Shown here: piece after piece, positions 1 through 13,805 of the stretch
Numbering within the stretch: the stretch's first letter is position 1
How the letters are laid out: each line of letters starts with the position of its first letter
Assembly (NCBI RefSeq): GCF_003286085.1
Contig: NW_020825336.1
Span: 868,001-932,000, forward strand
DNA from: Drosophila persimilis
Lineage: Eukaryota; Arthropoda; Insecta; Diptera; Drosophilidae
Reading direction: 5' to 3'
Length of the DNA: 64,000 bases
Translations under genes and position numbers: made by a program
The notes under the pieces: model-generated
What the model was told of the DNA's origin: nothing
The model's database searches: none
Seen by the model: only the letters and a program-made list of their open reading frames with translations

Positions 1-780
1 GTCAATTAAAAGCCATCAAATGTCATAAAGCATCTCACATAACAACAGGGTGGGGTGTCTTCACTGAAGAAACCATGATCAAGGGTACAGTTTGAGGATC
101 TTCAATGATCTTTGGACGACTTACAACTTAAAGGACCAACTACAATATCTCCAGACAGTTTGATTCGTTCTAAAAGTTATCCATGTGGCATTTTAAGAAT
201 GCTAATTGAATAATTCAAGGACTATATATATATCCCCAAAATATGATTGCAAGCGATAGGATTTGTATTAAATCTATCCATCAGACATGAATATGGAGCA
301 CGTGTTTAGGTCTTTAACATAATTTTACACGAAATCAAAATTATTTTAATTCTTAGCTCGTGTTTTTTTAATCTCCAGCAAGAGATCTTTTGTTCGTGAA
401 TTTGGGTTATACGATTCCGATCGGATTCGGACAAACGGATGATAAATGCGTAACATTCAAACTGGTTCAATTTGGTGGATACTTTGATGTTGATGTTGTT
501 GTTGCCTTGCCACGGGCTGTGCCAATCTTAATTGCGCATTTAAATATAATAGAAAGACAGAAACTACAAAACTACGAAAACTACAATAAAAGCAACAACA
601 ACAACAACAACAAACCAGACCCACACACACACACACACACGCACTCATATGCCTTTAGGGAGTCCGTCGGGGAGGGGAAATTCCAGCATATTGCAAACTT
701 GAGGCGCCTGCCTCCCCAGCCAGGCAGCCAAACCAAACCCTCCGCGAAATAAAGCCCAAACTATTCTCTCGTGTCGGTCC

Positions 781-845
781 GGTGCGGTGCGGTGCGGTGC
801 GGTGCGGTGCGGTGCGGTGCGGTGCGGTGCGGTGCGGTGCGGTGC
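781..845. repeat. GGTGC pentanucleotide minisatellite
   Basis: About thirteen head-to-tail copies of a 5-base GGTGC/GTGCG unit, nearly perfect until the last unit changes to GGTGCCGTGG. It lies in GC-rich non-coding DNA. The 5-base period argues against a coding origin. Confidence 0.9.
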
Positions 846-1423
846 CGTGGCGTGCCCATCTGTGCGGTGCGGGTATCTGTCGGCGGCTCTGTATTGAAGC
901 TGCGCATATTGCGCCTTTGTTATTTATTATTGTGTGCTTGTACTCTACCGTGTAGCTGTGGAGGGAGGGAATGGAAGGCGTAAACGACAATGAAAACTCT
1001 TTTTGCGCACTAGTTTTTCCCGCGCGCTCGCTGTGTAACTACAAATGTACCGCGCGGAGGGATGGCAGCCCTAATCGTAATCGGTTTCAAATTACGAAAA
1101 AAAAATCATTGCCACCAAACGAAAAAAAAAGCCTTGATTAATTATCGAAATTAATATCATTCATCAAATAACAGTAAATGCGGCTGGGGGACGCAACAGT
1201 CTGGCAACGCCGCAGAGCAGAGCAAGGGCTAACGGCGCCTAGCTTTGAGAGAGTATATGTATGTATGTACGCGACTGTGTGCTGTGTGTGTGTGTGTGTG
1301 TGTGGGAGAGGGAGAGAGACAAAGCGGCAACAACAACTTGTTGCGCGTGTGGGTGAGCTTGTATTAGTGAGAGCAAGTCAAACAGAGAGAGAGAGAGAGA
1401 GAGCGAGAGAGTACCACCAAAGA

Positions 1424-1457
<34 letters not shown>

Positions 1458-1966
1458 CCCCGTCTGGCCTTGTCTGGGCTCCCTCCCTCTGCGACCCTCT
1501 CTCTCACATTCTCTTGTCATGACCATCGTTCGCCAATGTCTGCTTGGCGTATACTTGATATTTTTTGGTGCGCAAAAAGGTCCCCAAAGCAATAGCTTTA
1601 AAGGACGTATGGCTGCTACTGTTGCTGCCGCCTCTTTCGCAGCTGTTGATACTGCTCTCTGCCCCTCTGTCTCTGTTGCTAGCTGTCTCTCATTCTTTTG
1701 TTTCGTTTTGTTCCGTTTTTTTTCTCCTCGTGTAGGACTCTCGGTCCCTTGGGCATAACTGCACTCGAACAGCTGTTTTCTGTTGTGCTGGCGAACGAAC
1801 AGCTGTTTGGTGGCTTGCATTTACATACACATACGCATACACACGATGCTGATGCAGCCGAACAACAGTTAGTTTGTAACAAGTCGAAGCTCGTTGAAAG
1901 TTATAATAAAATAAAATTTAAGCAAATTGCATTCAATACTTACAAAAAACAAAGCCATTAGACGAT

Positions 1967-2009
1967 TATATAAGCACACATGCCGACGGGCCCTGACTGT
2001 GCCTCAGTG
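1967..2009 (+). promoter_or_regulatory. Orphan TATA plus initiator-like sequence
   Basis: TATATAAG at 1967-1974 is followed by an initiator-like TCAGTG with its A at 2006, slightly farther than the usual 28-33 bases. The downstream DNA looks like a leader (CAA/ACA-rich) but leads into no recognisable ORF. It could start a non-coding RNA or an upstream untranslated exon, or be chance. Confidence 0.2.
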
Positions 2010-3147
2010 TGTGCTGTGTGTTGAGTGTTGGTGAATGTCGGTGAGTGTTGCTGAGTGCTGTTTGGGTGTGCGTGTGTGCCAGTTTAGTTAAATGCTGAGC
2101 ACACGCACTGAATAATACTACAACAACGACTACAACATTAGCAGGGGCTGATAGGCAAGTTTGCCTTTTGCTCGTTGTTGTAATTGTTGTTGGAGTTGTT
2201 GTAGTTTACTTTGTTAGCCTCTGCTCTCTTTTTACCCGCTCTGCCTCCGACACTCGTCTCTCTCTCTCTCTCTCTCGCAGCAACATTTGTGTCGTATCTA
2301 AAACATTTGCGCTTTAAATAAATATACAGAGAGGTACGAGTATTATACAAAAAAAAAACAAAAAAAAAAATACAAACCTACCAAGAAAACCAGTCCACAA
2401 CAACAGCAACAATAAGAAGAACAACGAACAAATTAGTTCAATGCACGCCGCCAAAGTGGAGAAGGCTTATCAGTAGACCAACAACGGCTTTTCCCACCTT
2501 TCTATCTGCCTTTGTGTGGACTCCAGAACAGTTTCTTTTTTCTATTTATCTTTTGCAATTATGCCTCTTGATTGGCTGAAACTTTATAGAGATCATTTAT
2601 CCATCAGGCATGGACATCGAGACATCGGACAAGAGCAACAACTCCTTTAAATCAGTTTTGATCAGTATGATCATTCTTCGGCGATCAATTTATGATAGCT
2701 TTCTCAAAGTGATCAAGGGGATCAATCGATAGCTTTACATCAATTTCAGGATGATGATCTTTCATCGAAAGCACGCTGTGATCATTCCTTCATTCATTCA
2801 TTAGTTTCTCTGGGATCTTGCATCAGTTTCTTGATGATACATCAATCTGCTGCTATTCAAGATCACAACAGCTACTTCATCATTATCTTTCTCTACATCA
2901 TCAACATCATTATCATGATTGTCACTGGTACAAAGTTCATTTGTTGTTCTTGTAGTCCAGTTTTTGTTGTTGTTGCTGTTGTTCTTATACTACACATACA
3001 AATAAATGAAATGAAATTTTTGATTGTATAAGTTCACCGTTTCTTTGTGCGCCATTTTTTTTTCCTTCCTCTAAATACCTATACATATGCACATGTCTGT
3101 GCTGTGCATGCCTTAAACGTTTCGGGTTCTTTATTTGAAATTTATTT

Positions 3148-3149
<2 letters not shown>

Positions 3150-3179
<30 letters not shown>
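3150..3179. repeat. T30 homopolymer
   Basis: An uninterrupted run of about 30 T (A on the minus strand). No poly(A)-signal hexamer or target-site duplication is evident beside it, so it is recorded as a homopolymer rather than a retrotransposon tail. Confidence 0.8.
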
Positions 3180-3182
<3 letters not shown>

Positions 3183-6100
3183 TGTTGCTGTTGTACGAGT
3201 ATTTACTTTTCCGCTTCTAATTTTAATTATTCAGTTGCTGCGAGGCTCAAAAGTCGCCCAGCGTCAAAGTTTGTTTTTTTAATTCTTCTTTTTTTTTTAA
3301 GTTGTTGTTGTTGCTCCTATTTTTTGTTGCTGTTGCTGTTATTGCTGCGTGGTTCCCTACATTTTTCTAAATTTTTTTTTTGTTTGTTAAATACGTCGTT
3401 TAAGTTTTTCTTTCCCCAACTGCGTCGCAAAATTAGCGTATAATTTTTCTCTTTTTTGTTTGTCACTTTGGTTGCAAGTTTTTTTTGTTTTTTTTTTTTG
3501 GCTGATACTACGATGGCGGGTGGGAGTGAGGGTGGTCCGGTGCAACTAATTAATAATTATTTACACGCACACACACCACACACTCAGACGGAGACAGCAG
3601 CACCTCAAAAAAAACACACAGACAGTGGGACTTGGAAAAAAAAAATGCTCTCAATTGAAATTCACTTCACTTTGATGTCTGGGGCCCTTCTGAGCGCCAT
3701 GCCGTCCGTGCCGCCTCGGAGGAGCGCACTAAAAGTGAGATGACGAAACAGTGTGGCCAGAGTCCGTCCAGAGTCGGGTCCAAGTACTGTTGCTCCCGCT
3801 GCTGCGGCTGCGGCTGCGGCTGCTGCTGCTGCTGCTGCTGGTTCACCGCCTCCTCCTTCTGGTGGCGTACGCTGTCGGTGACGTACTGAAACAAATGCCT
3901 CACAAAAGTTTAGTTTGCGGCGGACGACGAGAATGAAGCACAACAGCAGCAGCACAGCACACGAATACACCAACACACAACACACAACACACAAGAGCAA
4001 CAAGTATGAATGAATGTGCTGCGATGCTGCTGTTGTTGCTGTTGTTGCTGCTGCTGCTGCTGGCTCTCTGTCGTCGCCGCCACTACACCGCTGCTGCTGC
4101 TGCTGCTGCTGCTGCCGACACTGTGAGTGTGAGTTTGCATGTAATGGTTAACGCCATCCCATCGTGGAATACACCGAAGCGCAATAACAACAACAGCACG
4201 AATCGTAAGCAGTAGGCGAGCGAGAATGTGGGAGTGGGAGGGGAGCAGAAGGGGAAGGAGTCCACGGCAGACAGTAGTCGAAGGATGAAGGCAGAGAGAG
4301 AGAGAGGGAGCAGGGACAAAATCTACGGAAACAACAGCAATGGTAGTAGTAATAGTAGTGTAGTAGTAGTAGAAAAAGAAGAAGAAGGAGTAACCATTAG
4401 CAGAATGTGAAAAATCTAAAAATTTTATATGTACATTCTGTGTCTGCCTTTGTTGCTCCCGCTCCCTCTCCCTCTCCCGCTTCCGCTCCCTCCACCAGTG
4501 TGGTGTCGACGCTCGTGGCACTGCACATTGGGCCAGACGGCCGATATTTTGGCATAATTTTGAAAATTTTATAGAAACAAACTCTCATTTGAATGCTGCA
4601 TTTCCACAAGGCAAACCCTGGCTAGAAAAAACGCATAGTAGATTTTTGATTTTACTGCAGGACTGAAATTTTCATGTCTCCAACATCATCGGCTGTCAGG
4701 CCCATTGTGCACTGTTCCGAAAACAATAGCAAACAAACTCACACACACACACGAACACACGAACACGAACTGGTCTCTCTCTCTCCCTCACACCATCACT
4801 CGCTCCCTCTCTCTCTGTCGCATTCGGACAAGCGAAAAGCTTAGGCTGCAGCGCGTATGTATGAGTGGGTGAGCAGGGCGACTGTCTACTAAGCACAGCG
4901 AGAAATTTCATGAACGAAAACGATCGAAAGCAAAATGGCGGATTTGGCGAGCGCCAAACTAACGGGTTTTTGCTAGGTCTTTGGAAATGCGTTGAATTTT
5001 GGGATAAAATCTTGAGATTAATAGTAATTTTGGAGGGTAGCACGATAATTACGGAATAGTACTAGATGTGGGAGATAATGATGGTGATGCTGATATGCTT
5101 AGAAATAGGGGCTAATGTTAGGAAAAGCTGAACCTTGGAAAATGGAAACCAATTTTGCATTGGTTTTATAATAATTACAGAGAATTTGAGCATGGCTATG
5201 ATGCTGAAACTGATCTGAAACTGTCTACGAATATCATAGTGACTTGGAAATACTAATTCATTGGCTTGCAACTGACTTAGAAGAGTAGAACTGAAGTTTA
5301 ATCGCATGGGAATTGAAACAGATCTATAATTATATCAGGTAGCTCTAAAATATTCCAAGAAAATCTATGTTTGGGCTTTAACAAACTGGTTCTGGCGAGT
5401 CTAGGAGTATTACAATAACTTGATCTTAGATAACTGAAAGTGTTTTGATATAATTTCAATTGTGTAGAGCTCTTCGATAACTTTGAATGGCAAACCTTTC
5501 AATTATTTGCTTACATTTTGCATTATTTGTGAAAACAAGGAAGAAATCTATCGTCTATACATGGTTTCTTACAGAAAAAACTGCCAAACTTGGTTGCAGT
5601 AGGCATCACATTAACAACCGACAGGAAACTTCAAATTGAGGTTTAAATCTTGAGGGACTTTGGATCAAGTTGATGAGTATATTGCTAATAAATGAGTAGT
5701 TGAGTGACTCTACCATAAATATTTATCGTTCCAGTTTCGTCTGACAAAGTTTGATGTCAGAATCAGTTACATCGGAGTGATCGAAAGGAAATGAAGTTCT
5801 TTCTGTTCCTCTGGACAAGCCCGACTTACGGCCGAAGCTCGCCCAGCGGTAATACACCTATTTTGTGCACAGTGTAAAGACCGACACACACGCATACGAT
5901 CAAAAGCAGCCCAAAAAATAACAACAAAAAATCTGAAAAAAAAGAGGAAGAAGCACAAATTCCTGTGGCAGGGGCGAGTATGGGGCAAGGTAAGAGGGGA
6001 CTAGTATACACATACAAAGAAAGGAGAATGAGGAATGGTGAATGGTTGAATGGGGAAAGGGGCAAGGGGAGGGGAATGGGGCATGGGGTATGGGGAGCTA

Positions 6101-6283
6101 GTTACGCATACAGGGAAACGCACAGCCGAAACAGAACGACCAGAACCAGTCAGTGTGCCATATGAAATATGTAACATCCAAGCCCATATCACAACCGACG
6201 ACGGCTCACCGACACAGAGATACAGATACGGATACTAGGAGTGTGTGTGTGTGTGAGAGGGCTCTCATGTGGTGTGAATGCCT

Positions 6284-6314
<31 letters not shown>

Positions 6315-6678
6315 CTGAGTGGCATGGGGGCAAAATTTTCTCCGAGTAGGCATGAAATTGAAAATGAATTTCAAATCAAACCAAAAAGTACTTGCAATTA
6401 AAATAAATATTAATTAATTTTTCAATTGACAAATTTGATCAGACCTAAGGAAATGTATCCGAAAATATCCATATTGAATGGAAAAATCACCAGTCAGGGC
6501 TGTGAAGCGGGGAGGAATGAAAAGAAAGCAGCTCTATAAGAACCCGTTACTTTTAGGGGTTTCCGAGGGAATCCCATTTGAGTTCTTTCGATCCAATTAT
6601 GAATTTGATCCTAAATGTTTCGAGTTAATTAAACGCTTTAATAATAGTCCACGTGCTATTGCTGACGTAAGGGTCGGT

Positions 6679-6679
<1 letters not shown>

Positions 6680-6716
<37 letters not shown>

Positions 6717-6738
6717 GCCGCGACAGCGACAGCGACAG
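6680..6738. repeat. GACAAC / CGACAG hexamer array
   Basis: Six to seven tandem GACAAC units pass directly into CGACAG units that differ by one base. On paper this encodes RQ/RQR or DN dipeptides, but it sits in no supported gene. Confidence 0.85.
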
Positions 6739-8652
6739 CAGCGACGCATAGGGGCGTGCACAACATCCCAATACCAATCCACATGCCCCCGCACACAGAT
6801 ACAATATGGTTTTTAGTGGTATTTAACTTATTTTTTCGGAGCATTTCTCACACACCGCACAAATACACGCTCGGAAAGCAGCCCAAGACTCTCTGACAAA
6901 AATTTTGCGAAATTTCTTCTCAATTTTTAAGAAATTTTATAACTAAATCGGTATAAACCCCATATTTTTACCACAAATAGATCCCAAAAAGATTTCCCTA
7001 AAGCACTTCCTGCGGAAGGAATTCTCCTGCTTTCGATCTACGTTCCTTTCGGATTCTTTGAAAATTTAACTTTTGGAGAGCGCATCACGTGGTCAGCTCT
7101 CCACAAGGCCTCACGTCACCCCCCTCCCCCACCAACCCCTCCACGCCACGCCAAAAACCCCACTCTCCCACACACACACACTAGCACACTCGACAGAGAG
7201 AGAGAGAGAGAGAGAGAGCACCCGAAATTAGCAATAATCGGCAGCCGAAAGCAAAAATTAACAACAAATAAAACAACAGCGGAAAAAAAAGCGCAAAGGC
7301 AAATACAAAATGGCCGCCAGGTGTAGAAATTCATTGACGTGTTCCATTCCAGCCATCTTTTCGCCCACTCCAGGGCCCTGAAATCGCATCTTTCGAATCG
7401 AATCCAAAACCATTCATAATCATCCATCGTTCATAGACATGGCGCCATGCTGGCGATAGTAAACGCATACAAAATGGCGTCTGTGTAAGCTTCTAGAGCC
7501 GATAGTTTCCATTTTCATATTTCCAAGAGTTTCCCCCCTCATTTTTCCAAGCGACACTTGAGCTCTTTGAAACTTGAATCAATTGGATAGCCATCATAGT
7601 AATGATGGTCTCTTTAATTCAATAATTTATACAGATATATCGAATAAATTATACATATGTCTATGTATTCCTCTAAAAACTATCAATTGGATGGCACTTA
7701 GAGTTTATTCTTAGAGTTTAACGAATTAGTTTATTCTTATTGTCAGAATTTGTTCGAAAAGACAATCAGGAATCCCTTCGAAGGGCTCCCTCTCATCATC
7801 GGTGAGCTCTAAAGGAAGTAGATTAGGCAGATTCCTTCCTCCAAATGATTTCTATTACACATATTTCTCATTTAATTAACGCAAAATCAAATAATGTGTA
7901 ATTTCCCGAATGAATGAACCCTTAAAAGGATCTGAAAGGTTTCTTATATAAATCTTAAGAAATTCAATTTGGGAAAATGCATGATCAATCAAAACTTTTT
8001 GGCTTTGCTCTTCGTAGTTGCGATTTCAAGTACTCTGTACTTCTGTATTCTTCTAATTCCAGAAAGTAGATACATCTCTCGACTTTGAATATTTTATAAC
8101 ATCAATCAGATTATTTCTGGTCTTGCAGAGTAACAGGTTATTGTCGTAAAAATGTGCCAAATTCGAGTCATATTCATAACCATGAAACAATTATAATTAG
8201 TAAAAATCTGTTGTGGCAACGAGGGCAAATTAAATTGGATTGCAAGTGTCGAAAGAGTGAGGCATAGTTGGCCGCATAGTTACATCGATTAGGCATTTAA
8301 TCAATTTTGACCTCAATTATTGGCATTCTGCATGCAACTGCTGCGGCTGCCCCCCCTCTGTCATGTGCAACACACTGCATTTGCATCCGAAAGATACAAA
8401 CATCAAACATCAACCATGGACCGACCGGCGACCGGCAACCGGCGACAACCTCCATTAAAATGCCCCACTAACTGCATTCCAAGAATTTATAAGTCAAAGA
8501 TCGAATGTGCTCCGCTCAAACGATAGTGTCCCTGCCCTGCCCCTGCCCCTGCCCCAGCCCCAGCCCCGGCCACTTGCATCATCATCATCATCATCATCAG
8601 CCAGATGCATTGTGTCTATAGTTGAGGCTGAAGCAGAGACTGGGACTACGAA

Positions 8653-8691
8653 TGGGACTGGCACTGGGACTGGGACTGGGACTGGGACTGG
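8653..8691. repeat. GGGACT hexamer array
   Basis: Roughly six tandem GGGACT units, the first with a GGCACT variant. It is one of at least seven independent hexamer arrays in the first 30 kb. Confidence 0.85.
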
Positions 8692-11521
8692 AGCTGTGTG
8701 TCCAGGGCCACCGCCAGCGATCAACAGCAGACAACAAAGACTCAAATTGAATAAATAAAGCGCAAGATTTATGCATACAAAATTAATAAATTGAAATATA
8801 TGTACAATAAGTATTAGGCGCCAACAATAAGTCGTTCCAAAGGGGAGGCGATTGCAAGTGCATCGAGCATTTAATTTTTATGCGCCCTCTGCCCAACTTT
8901 GGTTCTGGTTCTGTGGTTGTGGGGGACTTTGACTCCGACTCCGACTCCGACTACGGCTACGACTACGGCTATGGAGTGCAGTGCTTGAGTTTATCAGTGG
9001 CCTAGGGCCCAAACCAACAAAGGGGGGAGATTAACACAAACACAGATACACACCCCGGGCCGATGCAGATGCAGAGATACACACGGAGAAACCAAAGAAT
9101 TACAGTGCGAGAAACCAGATATGAATTATGTGCGATAAGAGCAAAGTGCATTGGTGTCAAAAAGGAAAAAAAAAAACACAAGAATGGAATGGAGTGGAGT
9201 GGACGCAGCCACGTAGCCACGAAGCCACGATGCAGCAACGAACTCCACATACTCTCGATGATCTATGGTACTAGTATGGCAGGTGACGAGAGATTTACGA
9301 TGGCTTGAAGGGAGCCACAAGTGCAGATAACCCGGGCATAAAGGCATCCCCTAGTGGATGAATTTGGGATCCCAAGGAATACGTTGACCTTTGTAGGCCT
9401 TTGCAGTTTCTGAGATAATGCCACACGATTCTAGAAGGTGCGACTCCCCTTGGAGTTCGACGTGGTACCATTTGAAACATAGGAAACTTCTTTTATCTGC
9501 TAAGGATAGAAGGTTCTGTATAAAATATGCATAAGCCATAGTAAAGATTCACCATTAGTTCGCCATTAGATGTTCCTAAAGGATTCATTAATTTCATTCC
9601 TATTATTTCGGATCCCAAGGATATGCCGATGTACCCTTTTGAACGTTAGGGTATTCCAAATAAGAATGGGGAGCGTGTCTGTGTGGGGAAAAGGTATCTG
9701 TATCTGTGTCTGTGTGTTGTGTTGTGGCTTTTGGAGTGGCGGAGTGATGAAATGTGCAGTGCCAGACCAACAGCAGCAGCAGCAGAGACACCAGCAGCAG
9801 CGGCAGCAGCAGCAACCGCAGCAGAGGCAAGTTTTATGAATGAATGAATGCAACTGCAACGGCGACGACGACAGCGACGGCGACGGCGACAGACGGGGCC
9901 TGGGATCTGCTGCCGAGCTGCAGAGTGGCTTGTGAATGGCAACGGTCGACAGTCGGCGGCAGAGATCGAACTATTGTAATTACTACGAGATTATGCAAAA
10001 TGCATATGCAATTAGTTGCAACTCTCTGTGCCCCGGCCGCAGACTGCACCTCCCCCCCCCCGCAGTGCCACAGCCTCCCCCGTCAGCGGCACAGCCAGAC
10101 GCCCTCCTTCCTCCCGCTCCGTGTCGCTGCATCTGCATCTGTCTGAGTCATGGGGCAACTGGTTTGACTTGACTTGCGGCCTGAGAACAAGTACAAGTCT
10201 GAGTGCGAGTGTGAGTGCGAGTGTGAGTACGAGTGCGAGTCTGAGTGCAACTATGAGTACTTGCTGCAGATATGAACTCATTCGATTGGAATGTCCATGT
10301 CGCCCCGATGATGACGAACTCTCCATAGTGTCTGAGGATTGTGCAATTGCCCCAACCTGTTTGCCACTTGGATATATGTACACACATACTCGTACGTATC
10401 TTTCAGATGCGATTGCAGAGTGCAAACGAGCATCTTGTAAATTTGCAGATTGCAGATTGAAAAGATGTATCTTCTAGATTTCAATTGAAAAGAAGTCTTC
10501 TAGAAGTAGATTGAGAAGGAAATCATTTTGGAATCATTTCGATGTTTAAAATGCAGTGCAAATTGGAAATAGCTTCCTTTAAGATGAAGATGAAGATGAA
10601 GGATGAATAATAGTATCTTTCGGATGCACATGAACTACTCGTATCTTTCAGATGCAGATGGAACCCCTCCTGGACCACTTCGGGAACCTCAATCAAACTC
10701 AAATTTGATGGTCCCATGGTCGGTCTTCCCCTCGTTTGTCCGACATAAACATGAACATTCCATTCGATTCCATTCGATTCCATTCAATTCCTTTTGTCCG
10801 AGAGTAAGGAGGCAGGGAAATCGAGATCAATGCCGGTCAATAATGAAACGACAGAGACGCCGAATGCCATCAATATGGAAAAGAATAAAATTTCTGTCCT
10901 ATCAGTCCCCCGCCCCGCCACTCACGGGAGGGGGAGAGGTAGAGGGAGAACTGATAATAATGTCGCCTGCGAGAAATTCCTTTAGCGGCATTTAAGGCCA
11001 CTTAATTATGCCCCCATCCCCCCTTCCCCACCACCCATAAGAAAATAAAAAGAACCCAATCCGAAATTCCAGGAATTTCGTTCGACTTTGACTCTTGTTA
11101 AATATCCAAACTGCTGTATTTGTACATGTCGTCAGTCGGTCCTCGCACCGCACCGCACCACACCTTCTTCGTCGCCGTTCCCCCCTGCCACTGCATCTGT
11201 GGCAACTGCATCATCCACTCCTCGTTGCTGTAGTTTTTTATGGCCCTGGCCTATGATGGGGATGGGATGGGATGGGCTCTACCAATTGCCAATTCCCGAG
11301 CGGAAGGGAGACGAGACTCTTCGCCGGACATCATAATCCCATGCCCAGAGAGATTGCAGTCGAGATCCAAGCTTCTTCCAGCGTTCGATGAACCAATTAG
11401 ATCAAACAACTTGCACCAAAGCAGCAGCAATACACACAGATACCCACACACACACACAGCGAGATACTGGGTGCAACAATACAACAACAAGGGAGATGAA
11501 AGGAGGTTCGCTTCAGGGATC

Positions 11522-11725
11522 GAAGCTTTAGATACTCTTGCAGGTCATTAACTCGTATGTAGATCGCATATGGAATCGTTTGTTCAAAGATCTGTTTGTT
11601 TTCGATCTGATCCTATCTTCTAAAAGTACCGTCTCGGTAGGGCCGATCAGGTACATAAGCTTATGTGCCTATATACCACAGATCTGTTACGAATCGTATA
11701 TACCCAGTGCAAAGGGTATGCAAAC
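11522..11725. mobile_element. Decayed DINE-1/INE-1-like remnant
   Basis: The segment opens with GAAGCTTTAGATACTCTTGC and closes with TGCAAAGGGTATGC, the same edges as the segment at 17530-17654. Ends of the type GATACCCTTGCAG and TGCAAAGGGTAT are, from general knowledge, common in short non-autonomous helentron-type repeats of fly genomes. No coding capacity remains. The family name is an inference; a RepBase/Dfam comparison would decide. Confidence 0.4.
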
Positions 11726-12719
11726 AAAGAGGAGGGAGAAGAATTCTTTACGTACCTCGCTCCGGTGCACGGTGGACGGTCATCAAGTCAGCTCGTTCAA
11801 CATTCAAGAGGCATCGATGATAATATTCATTCATTTGATCAAACCGCCGACGATGTTGTCGACGACCAAGACGACTTTCATTATGCCCTCTTCTCCTCGG
11901 TATCCACCTCAGCCTCCTTCTCTTACTCCTCCTCCTCCTCCTCCTGCTGTTGCTGTTGCTTCTTCTTGGCCCTGGCTCTAAAGCCATTGGGCCAGGCCTG
12001 GGCGGCCGCCCAAAACTAAATTCAGCACTGAGGCTGAGGGGAAATAAGAAAACATATTGCCAAAGTAGCAGCTACAGCAAAACCAGCAAGTCCAATATCA
12101 ACAACAACATAAAAAGAATCTCAACAGCAGCAGGATGGGTCTCAGAGTCTCAGAGAAGATTCAATTGGATGCATGGATATATATGGATTGACTTCAAGAC
12201 ATATTGGATGAGCCTTTATTCGCTATCTTTTCTTCTTTGAGCCTTGAACCTCCCAAAACTGATCTATCAGATGATATATATACCGAAGATCCAGAGCTAG
12301 ATCCTTTATTTTTCTTAACTGGTGAAATTTAACACCAAAATGGATGAAAAAAAATATGATTAAAGCTATTAAAAAAGATATTCCCAGCATAGAAAGATAC
12401 TTGGGCAGCAAGGAAGCATCCTGTGAGAGGAAGATTATACCAGCCTCCATTTCCTATCAAATTGGTAGATTCCAATGTTGTATCCTTCCTTTGGGTTACA
12501 TCCCACAGCCCCCCGTTTCCCACCATTGATCTATCAAAAACATATCACCATTTCCTATATAGATTTTCTCTCAGTGCACACAATCGACACATTCACTTAT
12601 AGGTCTCTCAAAATCGATGAGAAAAAGGAATATGTTGAACGGGTGGCGGTGGCAGCGGCGGCGGCGTTCGGTTGTAGCACGGCTCAAAACTGCTGTCCGC
12701 TTGTCCGCCCATGCCACAG

Positions 12720-12751
<32 letters not shown>

Positions 12752-13767
12752 CACATGGACACATTGAGAGAGTGCATATGTATGCAGACGAAGCAAAGAC
12801 CTCTTTTTAATGTATTGCAATTCCAAGAATTTAGGAAGAGGAACGTGAGAAACTTTGTTTTTGTTATTTTCTTTTCTTTGCATTTCATTTCAAGATACGA
12901 TGCCGATCTCCGTGTCTCGCCCCCGTCTCTTTCCCCCCTTCCCTCTCACCATTTCTCTATCACTCTCTCGCTCTCGCTCTCGCTCTTTCTGTCTGTTTAC
13001 CTCGCCAGAGTCCAGGTTTTTCGGAGGCGTCGGCAGTCGGCAGCCGGCAGGCAGGGCCTGGAATGAGGTTATGCGGAGTGGTTCGGTTCGGTTCGGAGCG
13101 AAGCCCGAAAGTCAACGACGCGTCGTCGTCTCCTACATCAGGTTTTTGGCCACGGACGAGACGAGGACCGAGGTCCGAGGACCGAGGAACGTCTTGGCCT
13201 CAGACTCTGCTGCCGCTGCCGCTGCCGCAGTCGCTGCCGTTGCAGTTGCAGTTGCAGCATGCCCCAGACCCAGACATTCATATTGTATACACTTAAAATT
13301 CTTTGTGGAATTTCGGTGCAGACGTCTCTCGCGGGTGGTGCACTGCACTCACCGGGTGGGGGTGGTGCGGTGCTGCTCTTGAGCCTGGAGAGTATAGAGT
13401 GGAGAGTGGGCCAGGCGCATGTGTGCCTGTGTCGGTGTTTGTATCTGTATCTGTATCTGTATCCGAGGCGAGTGCGAATGCAGACTTGGCTAATAAAGCC
13501 GGCGACAAGAGAAAGCCAAATTCCAAGAGAACAACATTGTAGCACTTGGGTGGTGCAGCAGGCAAACAGCAACAGCAACCAGGTGGGGGCGGGGGGGGAA
13601 GCAGAGCCGAGGCAGAAGCCGAAGCAGAAGCAGAGGATCTCCTCCATTGGGCCTCGCATTTAGTTATTCTGTTTGCTTGCCAATCGCTGCCACTGCCACT
13701 GCCACTGCCGCTGCTGCTCCTTTTGCCCCACCTTCGGCTGGACCTGGACCTGGACCTGGACTCCATT

Positions 13768-13768
13768 C

Positions 13769-13805
<37 letters not shown>
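13768..13805. repeat. CCATGC hexamer array
   Basis: About six tandem CCATGC/GCCCAT units, flanked by a GGACCT hexamer run (13738-13760). Both lie in non-coding DNA. Confidence 0.85.

Larger units (their letters stand above)
1..4640. other. Gene-free, microsatellite-rich region, part 1
   Basis: I see no supported gene here. The stretch holds (CA)n near 623-641, a GGTGC pentamer array (781-845), (TG)n at 1283-1304 and 1426-1447, (AG)n at 1383-1410, (CT)n at 2257-2276, a 30-base T run (3150-3179) and CTG/CAG runs at 3818-3840, 4025-4062 and 4091-4115. A TATA-like box (1967) and a cluster of GATCA motifs (2590-2830) are listed separately. All open frames longer than 60 codons are translations of simple repeats (poly-S/L/A/Q, alternating TH or VC). 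Confidence 0.7.
4640..9000. other. Gene-free region, part 2
   Basis: No gene is supported. AT-rich unique DNA (4990-5760, 6380-6660, 7480-8340) alternates with simple repeats: (TG)n 6289-6314, a GACAAC hexamer array 6680-6717 followed by CGACAG units to about 6738, (AG)n 7195-7218, CAT triplets near 8578-8600 and a GGGACT hexamer array 8653-8691. Confidence 0.65.

Noticed and set aside
3150..3179. T30 run as the poly(A) tail of a minus-strand retrotransposon
   Set aside because: No element body, poly(A) signal or target-site duplication is visible beside it.
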